From positions 1 through 51,223 of the forward strand of contig CACETF010000016.1 in the NCBI GenBank assembly GCA_902562425.1: a stretch of DNA of 51,223 nt, read 5' to 3'. Each line of letters begins with the position of its first letter. Position 1 is the first letter of the stretch. This document shows, one piece after another, positions 8,833 through 17,693 of the stretch. This DNA is from Porticoccaceae bacterium. Lineage in GTDB: Bacteria > Pseudomonadota > Gammaproteobacteria > Pseudomonadales > Porticoccaceae. A model generated the notes under the pieces. That model did not search any database. It saw only the letters and a list, made by a program, of their open reading frames with translations, and was not told where the DNA came from. A program made the position numbers and the translations under genes.

Positions 8833-10395
8833 CTAAACCGCTTGGAAACCATATGTATTTATCTTACTGATCAGTTCTCGATTTGTGGGTAATGTGGCAC
8901 AAAGCTGTTTACTTTGCTTGAGATTGTTCTCAAAGCATTGTCTCGCAATTTCCCATGAGTTTAGCTTGGAGGACTCTCGTGATTGCTCAAGGTGGGTCTT
9001 AAATCCCATACCATAGAGAACGTACTGATAGCTTGCTGATGGGAACATTTCACTTGCGTAAATGTTGTCATGGTGCCAAGGCGGGTGGTATTTCCAGTGT
9101 GCTAAGGAGTCGGCAAGACTTTCCGGTATAGTTTGGGCATCTTTGTTGTCCCTCCAATAAGCGCTATCTTGTCGATCTGTCAGCACATAATGGAGCTTGA
9201 GGAAGTCAACAATCGAATCCCATCGTCGAGAAAAATCTTTGTTGAAACGTTTCGCGACGATCTCCATATGAGCGCGGTCGTATGGAAGTTGGTCAGTTAT
9301 TGTGGACGCCGCGAGTTCTACCAACACCAGTGCTGATGCCTCAAGTGGTTCGATGAAACCTGCCGCCATGCCCACGGCGACGCAGTTACGGTGCCAAAAG
9401 GCGGTTCTATGGCCTGGCTCAAAAGTGATCTTTCGCGCCGATATCGATGATGGATTAACAGCTTTTGAACTCCCATCTATATACGCCAATAGTGCGTCGT
9501 GAGCTGCTTCGTCAGTGGTGTGAGCGCTCGAATAAACATAACCGGTGCCGCGTCTACTTTGTAAACCGATGTCCCATATCCAACCCGCTTTTTGTGCGGT
9601 TGATAGTGTGCATGACTCTATCTCGTAATTCTGGTCTTCATAAGGAACTTGGGCGGCTAATGCAGAGTCGTTAAAGAGATACTTATGCTTTCTAGTGATA
9701 GGTATCTTGAAGTGTTTCCCCAAGAGAATAGATTGCATACCACTGCAGTCCACGAAGAGCTCACCTTCTATCTCCCGAGTGGTGGTTGTTAGTGATTTAA
9801 TATCACCTTCTTCATTGTTGTTAACCGTAACTACATGGTCTGTCAGATGGCATACGCCAAGTGTCTCTGTTGCATGCTTTCGAAGCAACTCCGCAAATTT
9901 ACCCGCATCTAAGTGATACCCATAGTTCAGGTGACCAACGTACTCAGGAGTCGAAATCTGTTTTGGTGCCAAATGTTTGTCAAAAACCTTACTTTGAGGA
10001 CATACTGCCTCTGCAAAAGTAACCTCATGAGAAAGTTCCTGCCAAGGTTCAACCAGATTTGTTTCGGCATAGTTGTTCGGCAGTGTAAAAGGATGTATGT
10101 AGCTACGTTTATCTTTAAAAGTCCAGTCAAAGAATTGGGTGCCTTGTTTGAAGCTAGCGTTGCATTTCCTAAAGAAATCAGTCTCTTTTATACCGATTCT
10201 CCTCAGAGATACCCGCATCGATGGCCAGGTTCCCTCTCCGACTCCAATAGAATTCACATTTGGCGACTCTATTAGGGTTACATTGAAGGCGCTGTCAGTC
10301 GAGGTGATTTTATGCTTTGCTGCTATTATTGACGCAGTAAGCCATCCTGCAGTGCCACCCCCCAAAATCACAATGTTGTTTACTTGTCTTTGCAT
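8833..10395 (-). CDS. Flavin-dependent tryptophan-halogenase family protein (copy 2)
   Basis: A 520-residue halogenase-family protein counted from the ATG at 10395; an in-frame TTG at 10416 would add seven residues but has no ribosome binding site. The FAD motif GGGTAGW (12-18), GVGEGTWP, Lys83 in SFKQG at the catalytic-lysine position and FIEPLEAS are present. The signature is WIWDIG (272-277), so the proline of WxWxIP is replaced by glycine. It has a larger insertion than copy 1 after the FK motif (~residues 92-155). This may mean a different substrate pocket or lost halogenation; the sequence cannot decide. It lies between SapC and the TonB receptor, all on the minus strand, with the receptor terminator between it and the receptor. 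Confidence 0.85.
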   Translation of the reverse strand: MQRQVNNIVILGGGTAGWLTASIIAAKHKITSTDSAFNVTLIESPNVNSIGVGEGTWPSMRVSLRRIGIKETDFFRKCNASFKQGTQFFDWTFKDKRSYIHPFTLPNNYAETNLVEPWQELSHEVTFAEAVCPQSKVFDKHLAPKQISTPEYVGHLNYGYHLDAGKFAELLRKHATETLGVCHLTDHVVTVNNNEEGDIKSLTTTTREIEGELFVDCSGMQSILLGKHFKIPITRKHKYLFNDSALAAQVPYEDQNYEIESCTLSTAQKAGWIWDIGLQSRRGTGYVYSSAHTTDEAAHDALLAYIDGSSKAVNPSSISARKITFEPGHRTAFWHRNCVAVGMAAGFIEPLEASALVLVELAASTITDQLPYDRAHMEIVAKRFNKDFSRRWDSIVDFLKLHYVLTDRQDSAYWRDNKDAQTIPESLADSLAHWKYHPPWHHDNIYASEMFPSASYQYVLYGMGFKTHLEQSRESSKLNSWEIARQCFENNLKQSKQLCATLPTNRELISKINTYGFQAV

Positions 10396-10489
10396 AACAA
10401 AAAATATTAATCTCAAATGACATAGTACGGTTGGCTATCAAATATGGACGTTGCCCCAGACATATCTCGATGTTGCATCTTTGTAACGT

Positions 10490-10517
10490 AAAAAACCGCC
10501 GTATTCATGACGGTTCT
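10490..10517 (-). terminator. Rho-independent terminator after the TonB receptor
   Basis: Read on the minus strand, AACCGTC (10509-10515) pairs with GGCGGTT (10494-10500) apart from one mismatch, followed by a run of Ts. It sits 22 bases past the receptor stop codon. It implies that halogenase 2 and the genes after it are transcribed separately from the receptor or only by read-through. Confidence 0.65.
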
Positions 10518-10537
10518 TTGGACCACACAAAGTTGCG

Positions 10538-13500
10538 TCAGAAATTGTAGGTTATACCGAAGTCATATCGCGCACCTGTTTGACCCATCTGTAAGACTTG
10601 ATGCGCCTGCCGACTATACACTCGATAAGTTGATTCTCCAATATTGATACCCGCAAAGAATACCCTTATGTTTTCTGAATATTGGTAGTTTGCACTGATG
10701 TCAATTTGACTATAGCCACGGACGTTTTGCGGATTTGTGAAGCGACCTTGATCCTGACCTACTCCTGCTAAAAAGTTATCCCTCCAGTTATAAGCTACCC
10801 TCATCTCAAACTTGTCTTTATCATAAAAGGCTATCAAATTAGCAGAGTCGCTTAAACCATTCAAAGCAAACTGGGCTTCAAGATTGTTATTATCGAACTG
10901 CACGTTTCCATCCACCAAGGTAGCATTTGCTATCACGCCAAAACCAGTATCTCCAAATGTATGTTGTAGATTGATCTCTATGCCATCAATAATGGCGGCA
11001 TCAATATTTGCCGGGGATCTTATCTCCCAGACTAGTGGGTCGCCTTGACCCTGAATACCACGCAACCTTGCCTCGCCATTCTCTAAGTATACCTCGCTAC
11101 CTGACAAATTCTGGAACGCAACCGTACCCTCGACGTTATAATCGGACAAAATTTGGCTGGTTATATCTGTAACTGAGGGATCAGTATTTCCGCTAGCGAT
11201 TACATCAGCTTCTACGGCCGCATAGAGCGCTGTCCCTTTGAAGTCGGCAAGACCACCATCACCAAATAGTGCCTCATCTCTGAAGCTTGTGCCAATAAAG
11301 TCTTCCGTATCTTTTAAAAAGTATCCCAAGGAGAAATAACTATCTTCGCCGTAGTACCACTCAAAAGAGACATCTAAATTTGAAGCTAGTATCGGTTCTA
11401 AACCGGGATTCCCCCCCGCTGCACGGGGTCTATTATCATTGGGGAAGTTAGTACCAGAAGCCGTAAGACCGCCCTGGATGTCGGTGTAGCTTGGTCGTGT
11501 AATCGTCTGACTCGCCGACAGGCGCAATACGACATCGTCGCGCACCGTAAGGTCAATATCAACGCTTGGCAAAAGTTTTTCATAAGACCCTGTGTATGGA
11601 GCCTTAACCTGCGTCTCAAACTTGTAGTAAACTTCATTGCCTCCAGTGGTGTAAACTTCACTGATATCGGGTGCCAATGCCATAGAGGTGATATCTGTCT
11701 CCTCATGTCTGATGCCGAGCTGGATATTTAAAGGGTAGGTACCATACTGCGGTATGAACAGCTCGGTGCTGTGGTTCAGCTGGACATAGGCAGCAATTGA
11801 CTCCTCTTCCGTGTATCGATCTACCTCCCAGACGGTACTGGGGCAGTACCCGTCTCCACAATCCCCAACTTCTTGATATACCTTACCCGTGTCGGTGTAT
11901 ATTTGCCTGGCGATTGTCTTAATATCCGCTGCATCCGCAATGAAGAAGTCGGTGGTACGAGCTGGGTCATCATTTCCCTCAATCTGGTCGAACTGATTGC
12001 TCATTGAAGCTCTGGTAAGTACATCATCTAACAATCCAAGATCACCAACACCTCCCCACGTATCTTGCTGAATACTGGAGGTGAGACCCTGATTTTCTAC
12101 TTTGGAAGATTCTAGGCCGAAGTCGATTGATGTCACGTCCGAGACATCGAATTTCCCTTTGAACCGACTTTGCTTGATTCCCATCTCCATCTGTTCGTTC
12201 CCGATTACACTACCGCTGATCCGCATATCGCTCTTATAGAGTGGGCGGGCTACAGGGTCTAAGGGGCCATCACCATCCGGATCGACGCCACTGTCCATTC
12301 CTATGGTCATTATAGGCAACTCTGACCGGTAATCGACTCGCGTTAACACTCGGTTATAGCTTGCTATATTCAAGTTGACACCAGTTCCCTCTGGACCAGC
12401 TGCACCTTGTTTTGCTTCAGAGTCATGGTGGTCAATCTCGAGCCGCAGGTTATCTTTTGCCTGCCAAGCCAGATTCAGTCCTATTGATTCACTCTCATCA
12501 ATGTTCCCCTCGTACCCCAGAGCCATTGCATTATCCGAGGGGTTACTGATTTCTGTATAAATTAAGGGCGATGCGTGCGACCCAAAGGTCTCCCAGGTAG
12601 TTTGGACGGTATTGGAATTATGTGAAAACCATCCTCCAAAACTGTTGTACGCCCTAGCCAATTCAAACTCCGTGTAAGTGTAGTCTACAGTGGCCTCCAC
12701 AGTATCTGATGCCGCCCACTGGAGGGTGAGTTGCCCGTTGACTCGCTGGCTAGAATACTCGTTTATAGTGTAACTTGCCTGTCTGGGAGTGGACAGGAAG
12801 ATATCTGCATTTTCAGTGGGGGAGGGGCGATTGATCTGATCATCATTATCAGGAGGCATTGTGCCGCCGATGGTAGATGCGAGCTCTGTGAACCAGCCGC
12901 TAGTAGTGTAACTGTTCACGCCGTTGTCCCTCTCGGAGTAGCTTGCACTTATTGCAATACCGATGGTATCGTCGGCAAAAGTATTTCGATAGATTCCTGA
13001 TCCCTCAGGCGTTATGTCATCTCCTCTGCCTGCCGAGGGGTCATTCTTCCCTTTGAACGTAAAGCTTGCAGCCTCTCCAGGTGCATCTAAAGGTCTGGTA
13101 GTGGAAATATTGATCAGAGAACCAATGCCGCCAGTGGGGACGTCGGCCCTACCAGTCTTGTAGACCTGAACTCCTGATATTCCCTCTGCTGCCAAGTTTC
13201 CAAAATCAAAGGATCTAGATGTCAAGTTGGTTGTTGGCATCTGTCTTCCATTGAGTGTCACAAGGTTATATTCGGGACCGAAGCCGCGCACGGTAATTTG
13301 AGATCCCTCACCGCGCTCACGATTGATAGAGACGCCAGTAACACGCTGCAAAGCCTCTGCCAAGTTTGTATCTGGAAATTTACCAATGTCTTCGGCAGTA
13401 ATCGCGTCAACCACTCCGGTAGAATCTCGTTTTATATCCATTGATTTTCGGAGGCTTTCACGGATGCCTCCTTGAACGATAATTTCTTCTAACTCCATCT

Positions 13501-13582
13501 GTTCTTGGGATAATGATGTGGTCGCCATCCCGGCTACAATCAGTGCAATGCTGCTTGATAGAGTTGTTTTTTTGAACGACAT
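10538..13582 (-). CDS. TonB-dependent outer-membrane receptor (probable glucan oligosaccharide importer)
   Basis: A 1014-residue outer-membrane receptor. A signal peptide (about residues 1-25, ending TTSLS) is followed directly by the plug domain (ITAEDIGKFPDTNLAEALQRVTGVSI, then ITVRGFG and LNGRQMPT), and then a long beta-barrel ending in the aromatic residue of YDFGITYNF. There is no N-terminal secretin/STN extension, so it is not a sigma/anti-sigma transducer of the FecA type. Size and plug resemble the carbohydrate TonB receptors of Caulobacter, Xanthomonas and marine gammaproteobacteria that accompany tryptophan-halogenase-like and SapC genes. The divergent GH16 laminarinase suggests beta-1,3-glucan oligosaccharides as cargo, which is inference. 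A GGGGGG ribosome binding site lies four bases before the ATG. Confidence 0.92.
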   Translation of the reverse strand: MSFKKTTLSSSIALIVAGMATTSLSQEQMELEEIIVQGGIRESLRKSMDIKRDSTGVVDAITAEDIGKFPDTNLAEALQRVTGVSINRERGEGSQITVRGFGPEYNLVTLNGRQMPTTNLTSRSFDFGNLAAEGISGVQVYKTGRADVPTGGIGSLINISTTRPLDAPGEAASFTFKGKNDPSAGRGDDITPEGSGIYRNTFADDTIGIAISASYSERDNGVNSYTTSGWFTELASTIGGTMPPDNDDQINRPSPTENADIFLSTPRQASYTINEYSSQRVNGQLTLQWAASDTVEATVDYTYTEFELARAYNSFGGWFSHNSNTVQTTWETFGSHASPLIYTEISNPSDNAMALGYEGNIDESESIGLNLAWQAKDNLRLEIDHHDSEAKQGAAGPEGTGVNLNIASYNRVLTRVDYRSELPIMTIGMDSGVDPDGDGPLDPVARPLYKSDMRISGSVIGNEQMEMGIKQSRFKGKFDVSDVTSIDFGLESSKVENQGLTSSIQQDTWGGVGDLGLLDDVLTRASMSNQFDQIEGNDDPARTTDFFIADAADIKTIARQIYTDTGKVYQEVGDCGDGYCPSTVWEVDRYTEEESIAAYVQLNHSTELFIPQYGTYPLNIQLGIRHEETDITSMALAPDISEVYTTGGNEVYYKFETQVKAPYTGSYEKLLPSVDIDLTVRDDVVLRLSASQTITRPSYTDIQGGLTASGTNFPNDNRPRAAGGNPGLEPILASNLDVSFEWYYGEDSYFSLGYFLKDTEDFIGTSFRDEALFGDGGLADFKGTALYAAVEADVIASGNTDPSVTDITSQILSDYNVEGTVAFQNLSGSEVYLENGEARLRGIQGQGDPLVWEIRSPANIDAAIIDGIEINLQHTFGDTGFGVIANATLVDGNVQFDNNNLEAQFALNGLSDSANLIAFYDKDKFEMRVAYNWRDNFLAGVGQDQGRFTNPQNVRGYSQIDISANYQYSENIRVFFAGINIGESTYRVYSRQAHQVLQMGQTGARYDFGITYNF

Positions 13583-14032
13583 ATTTCCCCCCTGATGTTT
13601 CAGACTTGAAGAGCGTCATTCCTAAGTGTTTTTGCTTTTCTTGAGCACTCTTTTGTCCGCATTGTAGTGGATTATAACATATCATCAATGAGTGAATCGA
13701 TAGGCAAAGGATGCGATAAAAGGTTATTTTTTTGAGTCCAAGGAGCAGCAACATGTTAAGACAGACTCATGAGCTGTCGACAATAAGACTTAACGGGAAA
13801 ATGTTGTTTTAGCCGGTATGATCATCTAAACACTGAGGTAAAGCGGCCAAAATTTTTCAAGCAAGGGTTGTCCGAAATAAAACAGGAAAAAAATAGTTGT
13901 GTTTAGTGTAATCGCGATCAGAATTCGAAGTTATCTGCTATTATTACCTTCAGGTATTTTTGGAATTTTTTTGTTGGTACTACGCGAGAGTGCCGCGTCG
14001 AGCGCTTCGAGGTGAATAGGGATATCCGAAAA
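13583..14032. promoter_or_regulatory. Divergent promoter region between TonB receptor and GH16 laminarinase
   Basis: About 450 bases without a gene. On the minus strand an exact TATAAT (13671-13676) sits about 90 bases before the receptor start and is a possible -10 box, without a good -35. An inverted repeat, GACAG (13760-13764) with CTGTC (13774-13778), has a bulged A and inner CT/AG pairs around CATG; it could be an operator. TGTCGACA at 13775-13782 overlaps it. For GH16, AGGGA at 14018-14022 is a ribosome binding site ten bases before the ATG at 14033. No clear LytTR-type tandem site was found by eye. Confidence 0.4.
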
Positions 14033-15634
14033 ATGTTGAACAGGAAGTTAGAAAAGGTCGGAGTAAATTTAAGTCTCTCTGATGCTCTACCGTTGGTTAC
14101 AGTATGCTTGTTACTTACAGCGGCTTCTCTAACTGCATGCGGAGGAGGTGGCAGTGGCTCTGCAGTCTCAAGTTATGAACTTACACCTCCTGTCGGCCAA
14201 TCAGAGCCAGTGCAGGCCTCTCCAGAGCCCGTTCCTGTTTCAGAGCCAGTTACGGCTCCAAGCTTAAAAACGCTGAGCGTATTTCAAAATGGAACGATCG
14301 GAGGAGAATGGAATAATACTCTTCGCGCTGTAGATTCAGGTAATGGTTGGCAACGATGCATAAATGATGGAGGTGCGGGATGCCCAAATATAAGTTGGGA
14401 GTTAATTCCTGATTCAGAGCGCGGTCAAGTGATAGAAATTCGTCATGGATCTTCGGGAGATATGGCACTTTTTCTAATCGAAACAAATAATCCAAAGGAC
14501 CTATCAGAGTATGCTGGTGGTGTAATTAAATTCGATGTGCGAGCTGTATCTGGAGACAGCAGCATTACGATGAAAATAGAGTGCGTATGGCCGTGCGAGT
14601 CGGAAGAACAGACCGTTGGACCAGTTGGAGAAAATGGTTGGGAAACGGTTCAAATACCCATTGATAATTTAGCTATTCCGGGCCGCTTGGACCTATCTCA
14701 AGTAGACACTGGGTTGGTAATCTGGGCAAGCGGTACCCGCAATTCAGTTTTCCAGCTTGATAATGTGTTTTGGGAGGCTTCTCCAGATTACAGTAGCGAA
14801 ACAGAGGTTTCATCAGGCGAAGTCAATGGTTGGACAAATCCAAATTACTCTGGTGCTTTCAGCCCGGATTCATATCCAGGGTATGGCTTGGTATGGTCTG
14901 ATGAATTTTCGGGCTCAGAGCTTAACGAGGGTGATTGGAGCTTTGAGATTGGAACTCGAGGAGACGGGTGGGGCAATAATGAACTGCAGTATTATCGACG
15001 TAATAATACTCGAGTGATTGATGGGTTGTTAGTGATAGAGGCGAGGAGAGAAGATTATGACGACCGTCAATACACGTCTTCCCGATTAGTAACAAAGGGA
15101 AAACAAAGCTTTCGATATGGACGTATCGATATACGTGCCGCAATGCCTTTTGGACAAGGACTATGGCCCGCTATTTGGATGATGGGCAGCAGTTTTCCGT
15201 CTGTAGGATGGCCTTATTGCGGTGAGATAGACATCATGGAGATGGTCGGAGGCAGTGGTAGGGAGAGGACTGTTGTTGGGACTGCGCATTGGAATAAAGG
15301 GGGTGCTGCAGCAGCTTATTCGCCTACCAATAATGCTCCATATAACGGTGGGCCGAGTAATGAGTATCTTTTACCAGGAGGAGAGTCCCTGGCTACGTCT
15401 TTTCATGTTTTTAGTCTGATTTGGACTCGAGAGTCGATTAAATGGGAAATTGATGGTTTTCAGTATAACGAGATGACAATCGATAATAGTGCGGACTTAG
15501 CTCCGTTCAGAAATGAGTTTTTTTTCATCATGAACGTTGCAGTTGGGGGAAATTGGCCTGGAGCTCCGGACCAGTCTACTCGCTTCCCTCAGCAAATGTT
15601 AGTGGATTATATCCGAGTATTTCAGAGGCAGTAA
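14033..15634 (+). CDS. GH16 laminarinase (endo-beta-1,3-glucanase) lipoprotein with ExoP-like binding domain
   Basis: A 533-residue lipoprotein; the start is the ATG at 14033 because AGGGA lies ten bases upstream, while an in-frame GTG at 14012 has no usable site. A hydrophobic signal ends in the lipobox LTAC (Cys36), followed by a Gly/Ser/Pro/Glu-rich linker. Residues ~80-250 form a galactose-binding-like domain of the ExoP type with a C-x3-C pair (184/188). Residues ~280-533 are the GH16 catalytic domain with WSDEFSG, GLWPAIWMMG and the signature EIDIME (398-403), in which Glu398 is the expected nucleophile and Glu403 the acid/base. It should cut internal beta-1,3 bonds of laminarin at the cell surface or in the periplasm. 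It is divergent from the TonB receptor. Confidence 0.92.
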   Translation: MLNRKLEKVGVNLSLSDALPLVTVCLLLTAASLTACGGGGSGSAVSSYELTPPVGQSEPVQASPEPVPVSEPVTAPSLKTLSVFQNGTIGGEWNNTLRAVDSGNGWQRCINDGGAGCPNISWELIPDSERGQVIEIRHGSSGDMALFLIETNNPKDLSEYAGGVIKFDVRAVSGDSSITMKIECVWPCESEEQTVGPVGENGWETVQIPIDNLAIPGRLDLSQVDTGLVIWASGTRNSVFQLDNVFWEASPDYSSETEVSSGEVNGWTNPNYSGAFSPDSYPGYGLVWSDEFSGSELNEGDWSFEIGTRGDGWGNNELQYYRRNNTRVIDGLLVIEARREDYDDRQYTSSRLVTKGKQSFRYGRIDIRAAMPFGQGLWPAIWMMGSSFPSVGWPYCGEIDIMEMVGGSGRERTVVGTAHWNKGGAAAAYSPTNNAPYNGGPSNEYLLPGGESLATSFHVFSLIWTRESIKWEIDGFQYNEMTIDNSADLAPFRNEFFFIMNVAVGGNWPGAPDQSTRFPQQMLVDYIRVFQRQ

Positions 15635-15707
15635 ATTGTATTTATCGAGTGACAAGGTCAGCACAGAGTCCCTGTATTGTCGTACCATAAACTCATAGAA
15701 CGTTGAC

Positions 15708-16289
15708 TTATGCGTAAGGTAAATTGATTTGTTTTTTTAGGCCGAAAAATTCGCCTACGATTCCCTTTGCATCATAATTCAAGATAAGACGCTCGGCTAA
15801 ATTTTAGGATAGTTATTGTCCTAGGTCAGAAATAAAAACGTCTTTGCATCCAGCACGTATTGCGTGATCGATCAACGCATACAACCGATCCAATGGGTAG
15901 TCCTACGAATATATATCAGACGCTACAAGCATATTATATCGATTCAATAGATCATTATTTAGAAATCTGAAATCTATCTTTTGAAAGATGGTCTCACATT
16001 TGTTGATTTGACAATGTAAACCCAAGATCGGCTTTACGGCGACATCAATATTACATGGAGTTACAAACGCTTTGAAATGCTTTGCTAGCATGATTGATGA
16101 GCCTCCCCAGCCGCAACCAATCTCAAGCACTCCTGTCGGCTGCTGGGGGATATCGCTTATGTAGTTCATCAGCTCCGAGCTCGATGGCCATACTTTATTA
16201 CAATGTGCGATGGTTTTTTTTGCTGTCGTTTTGTGCGCCTGATCCTTGGGTCCGAGCATTAAAGTAGATATATACCTTTTCATTAACAT
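15708..16289 (-). pseudogene. Decayed SAM-dependent methyltransferase (nicotinamide N-methyltransferase-like)
   Basis: From the ATG at 16289 an open frame runs to a TAG at 15903-15905 and contains a SAM-binding motif, VLEIGCGWGG, and VASDIYS. The same frame continues beyond the stop with protein-like sequence (DYPLDRLYALIDHAIRAG, then CKDVFISDLG), meets TAA at 15813-15815 and again at 15804-15806, and continues (LAERLILNYDAKG) to a final TAA at 15708-15710. Intact relatives read SDIC-aromatic-W-D at the first break, so TGG to TAG is the likely lesion. The total, about 190 codons, suits a small class I methyltransferase. There is no frameshift, only nonsense changes. The gene is probably inactive, though a truncated product of about 128 residues could be made. 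Confidence 0.7.
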
Positions 16290-16464
16290 GTGTGACAAGA
16301 GTCCATTCTTTGATTTTTATGGTCAACCTATTTCGTGTCGGTAGCTTATTAGTGCACTAAAATCGGTTATTATTGCTATCTCGCTGGTCATTGGTGTTGT
16401 GCGTTGGTAAATTGTAGCGAATGTCTGAATGAACGAATGAATGAAATTGGCTAGGGGTTAAATA
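16290..16464. promoter_or_regulatory. Upstream region of the two-component operon with a perfect 12-bp palindrome
   Basis: TTAGTGCACTAA at 16349-16360 is a perfect palindrome about 105 bases before the histidine kinase start and is a candidate operator. A run of imperfect tetranucleotides (GAAT, GAAC, GAAT, GAAT, GAAA) occupies 16427-16446. The kinase gene has GGGG at about 16454-16457 before its ATG. Confidence 0.4.
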
Positions 16465-17685
16465 ATGCTTAATGTTGTCTCCGCCGAGGCCTTTAAGAGT
16501 CGCTTTGGTCGGCCCTTTCTGACAAGGTGGGGTGAACACCAATTTTTGTTATTACAGATTTTAGGTTGGACGACCTTGACAGTCATCAGTTTTTTAAGTT
16601 TGACATTGTGGTATAAACAGGACGAGCTGCAGCTAAATTACACTCTTCATACCTTAGTGCAATCAATGCTGGGTGTATTGGTGTCTTGGCCTTTAAGAGG
16701 GTTGTTCAGCGGGCTGTGGGATAAAAAAGCTGTAAAGCGCCTTTTTGGAATATCCTTTGGTATCATTCTGGCCTCAGCGTTATGGACCGTTTCGCGTATT
16801 GTAAGTTTTATGGCGATGACGGGGGAGCGGGAAATCTGGCTGGATTTTGGTGGTTGGATTTGGGGATCAATAATCATTTTTATCGGATGGGCGTCCCTTT
16901 ATCACGGAATCAAGTATTATCAACTATGGCTCTTAGAGCGGAAAGAGCTGGGAGAGTTGGTAGCAAAAAACAGAGAGATTCAGTTACAGAGGTCCAGAGC
17001 CGAGCTAGTGGCGCGAAATGCCCAGCTAAAAATGTTACGATATCAGCTGAATCCTCATTTTCTGTTTAACACGCTTAATGCTGTATCAGCGCTTGTCACG
17101 ATGAATGATACACACCGAGCGAATTCTATGATTGTGCAATTAAGCAACTTTCTTCGATATTCTTTAGACAATGACCCTGAGCAATTGGTGGCGTTGGAGG
17201 AAGAAATTCGGGCTGTAGATCTCTACTTGAGGATAGAGAAAACAAGGTTCAGTGAAAGACTTCGAATCGAAATGGATATTGACCCAGCATCCAGGTCAGT
17301 TTATGTACCAAGCCTTATATTACAACCTTTAGTGGAAAATTCCGTAAAGTACGCGATTGCCCCGCAAGAGAAGGGTGGAAAGATTTCTATTGTTACTCGT
17401 TTGGAAGAATCATATTGTGCACTCCAGATGAGTGATAGTGGCACTGGCGGGTCTGAGTTGGAAGCCGGCCGTTTATTTTCCGAAAGTTCAGATTCTAGTC
17501 TTGGAGTTGGCTTACGCAATACTATCGATAGATTAGAAAATTTTTATGGAAAAAATTACGTTTTCAAGGTTACATCGAGTGATTCCGGTGGCCTTTCAAT
17601 TTTTATGAGGATTCCCCTAACCTCTGGTGTTAATTCACCGCACGCTTTGGCAAGCATGCCATCAGAAGTTTTGGAGCGATTTTAG
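16465..17685 (+). CDS. LytS/YehU-type membrane sensor histidine kinase
   Basis: A 406-residue kinase of the His_kinase (PF06580) family. About four hydrophobic segments lie within residues 27-150, followed by a charged, probably coiled-coil linker (158-190). The phosphoacceptor motif is QLNPHFLFNTLNA (His198), then the N box QPLVENSVKYAI (287-298), the DSGTG box (324-328) and GVGLRNT (347-353). No separate periplasmic sensor domain is seen, so the signal may be read within the membrane. The stop codon overlaps the region of the LytTR regulator start, so the two are co-translated. The position between the GH16 and GH3 genes suggests it reports on glucan use or envelope state; that is inference. 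Confidence 0.9.
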   Translation: MLNVVSAEAFKSRFGRPFLTRWGEHQFLLLQILGWTTLTVISFLSLTLWYKQDELQLNYTLHTLVQSMLGVLVSWPLRGLFSGLWDKKAVKRLFGISFGIILASALWTVSRIVSFMAMTGEREIWLDFGGWIWGSIIIFIGWASLYHGIKYYQLWLLERKELGELVAKNREIQLQRSRAELVARNAQLKMLRYQLNPHFLFNTLNAVSALVTMNDTHRANSMIVQLSNFLRYSLDNDPEQLVALEEEIRAVDLYLRIEKTRFSERLRIEMDIDPASRSVYVPSLILQPLVENSVKYAIAPQEKGGKISIVTRLEESYCALQMSDSGTGGSELEAGRLFSESSDSSLGVGLRNTIDRLENFYGKNYVFKVTSSDSGGLSIFMRIPLTSGVNSPHALASMPSEVLERF

Positions 17686-17693
17686 TGGGGGTG

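Noticed and set aside
9913..10275. Open frame of 120 codons on the plus strand inside halogenase copy 2
   Set aside because: It is antisense to a well-supported gene, has no protein features and is not preceded by a ribosome binding site.
13458..13754. Open frame of 98 codons overlapping the receptor start
   Set aside because: It is out of frame with the receptor signal peptide and has no ribosome binding site or family features.
16427..16446. Tetranucleotide run GAAT/GAAC/GAAT/GAAT/GAAA before the kinase gene, as a phase-variation tract
   Set aside because: The units are imperfect and too few, and the run is outside the coding sequence; slippage is unlikely.
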